Origin: Lentisphaerota bacterium
GTDB taxonomy: Bacteria > Verrucomicrobiota > Kiritimatiellia > UBA8416 > JAFGTH01
NCBI GenBank assembly: GCA_016934225.1
Contig: JAFGTH010000088.1
Coordinates: 1-6,362, forward strand
Direction: 5' to 3'
DNA: 6,362 nucleotides
Below, piece by piece: positions 5,544 to 6,362 of the stretch. The notes under the pieces were generated by a model. It worked only from the letters and a program-made list of their open reading frames with translations, was not told the DNA's origin and made no database searches. Position 1 is the first letter of the stretch; each line of letters opens with the position of its first letter. The position numbers were made by a program, and so were the translations under genes.

Positions 5544-6362
5544 ATGAGCAACGAAAGTATTATCAGGAATCGTTACGACTTTGTACTGATCTTCGACGTG
5601 CAGGATGGCAATCCCAACGGCGATCCGGATGCTGGTAATCTCCCGCGCGTGGACGCGGAAACCGGGAACGGCATCGTCACGGACGTGTGTCTGAAACGCA
5701 AGGTAAGAAACTTTGTTCAGATGACGAAGGAGTGTAAACCCCCGTTCGACATTTTTGTGAAGGAGAAAGCGGTCCTCAATATGTTGATCGATCAGGCGCA
5801 CGAGCAGGAATCAGTAAAGTCGAAGGAGAAAGGGGAGAAGACAGATGCGGCCCGAAAGTGGATGTGTGAGAAGTATTTCGACATCCGCACATTTGGGGCT
5901 GTCATGAGCACGGGGAAGAATGCGGGCCAAGTTCGCGGCCCGGTACAAATGACCTTTGGTCGTTCAGTTGACCCGATTGTGACTCTTGAACACTCCATTA
6001 CGCGTATGGCAGTGGCCACTGAGGCGGAGGCGGAAAAGCAGAGCGGTGACAATCGAACTATGGGCCGCAAAAATACCGTGCCGTATGGCGTTTACGTTTC
6101 GCACGGCTTTGTGTCTGCTCACTTGGCCGCGCAGACCGGATTCAACGAGGATGACTTGAATTTGCTGTGGAGATCGTTACAAGACATGTTCGAGCACGAC
6201 CGCTCTGCGGCGCGTGGGCTGATGGCCACCCGTAAGCTGATCGTCTTCAAGCACGATTCCCCCCTCGGCTCCGCCCCGGCTCACAAGCTGTTCGACTTGG
6301 TCACAATCAGGCGCAAGGACAAATCGAAGCCACCGCGCGCGTTTGCGGACTATGATGTCACG
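5544..6362 (+). CDS. cas7c: Cas7c (Csd2) Cascade backbone subunit, cut at the right window edge
   Basis: Cas7c is the RAMP-fold protein that polymerises along the crRNA spacer to form the Cascade backbone. AAAGGA at 5532-5537 precedes the ATG at 5544 by six bases. The frame stays open for 273 codons to the window end; the family is generally about 280-300 residues, so only the C-terminal tail should be missing. Signatures include RYDFVLIFDVQDGNPNGDPD (10-29), then LPRVD and DVCLKRKVRNF (47-57), TFGAVMSTG (116-124), GQVRGPVQMTFGRSVDPI (128-145), an ITRMA segment, TVPYGVYVSHGFVSAHLA and MFEHDRSAARGLMATRKLIVF. The gap after cas8c is 18 bases, consistent with a single operon. Cas7c is needed in several copies per complex; nothing in the spacer suggests an extra promoter. 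No disruption is visible in the part present. Confidence 0.96.
   Translation, partial: MSNESIIRNRYDFVLIFDVQDGNPNGDPDAGNLPRVDAETGNGIVTDVCLKRKVRNFVQMTKECKPPFDIFVKEKAVLNMLIDQAHEQESVKSKEKGEKTDAARKWMCEKYFDIRTFGAVMSTGKNAGQVRGPVQMTFGRSVDPIVTLEHSITRMAVATEAEAEKQSGDNRTMGRKNTVPYGVYVSHGFVSAHLAAQTGFNEDDLNLLWRSLQDMFEHDRSAARGLMATRKLIVFKHDSPLGSAPAHKLFDLVTIRRKDKSKPPRAFADYDVT

Noticed and set aside
5127..5801. Open frame of 224 codons on the minus strand across the cas8c-cas7c junction
   Set aside because: It lies fully antisense to cas8c, cas11c and cas7c, all of which have clear family signatures and ribosome binding sites. Its translation resembles no family I know.

Overview
The window carries most of the interference operon of a type I-C (Dvulg) CRISPR-Cas system, with an unrelated sugar-acid catabolism gene pointing away from it. 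Sequence quality looks good: no frameshifts or internal stops appear in any of the real genes. Strong GGAGG-type ribosome binding sites show a bacterial host. Base composition looks about half GC. The Cas5 style (RRNEV, DETEAKY, PYLGCREF signatures) and a uxaC neighbour suggest a Gram-negative bacterium, possibly from the Planctomycetes/Verrucomicrobia/Lentisphaerae group, but that placement is a guess from memory of protein style and not from a search.

Layout, left to right. Positions 1-498 (minus strand) hold the N-terminal third of a uronate isomerase (uxaC), cut by the left edge. Positions 499-794 are a divergent intergenic region with two short palindromes and a repeated AAGTTTGA word, but no promoter I can call with confidence. 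On the plus strand follow cas3 (795-3038, HD nuclease plus helicase), cas5c (3061-3771), cas8c (3768-5525, overlapping cas5c by four bases) and cas7c (5544 to the right edge, probably lacking only its C-terminal tail). Inside the 3' end of cas8c, a near-perfect Shine-Dalgarno sequence precedes an in-frame GTG at 5169. This defines a nested cas11c gene (118 codons) for the small Cascade subunit, which standard annotation would miss.

How the genes work together: in type I-C, Cas5c replaces Cas6 as the enzyme that cuts the CRISPR transcript and stays on the crRNA 5' handle. Cas7c forms the backbone along the spacer, Cas8c recognises the PAM, and Cas11c lines the belly of the complex. Cas3 is then recruited to unwind and shred the target DNA. 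The adaptation genes (cas4, cas1, cas2) and the repeat array are not in the window; by the usual I-C order they should lie just beyond the right edge.

The system is a recognised type. The points that deserve a second look are the nested cas11c start, and a Cas5c in which two of the three catalytic positions described for the Bacillus halodurans enzyme appear substituted (Leu at the Tyr46 position, Tyr at the His117 position) next to an insertion of about 25 residues.
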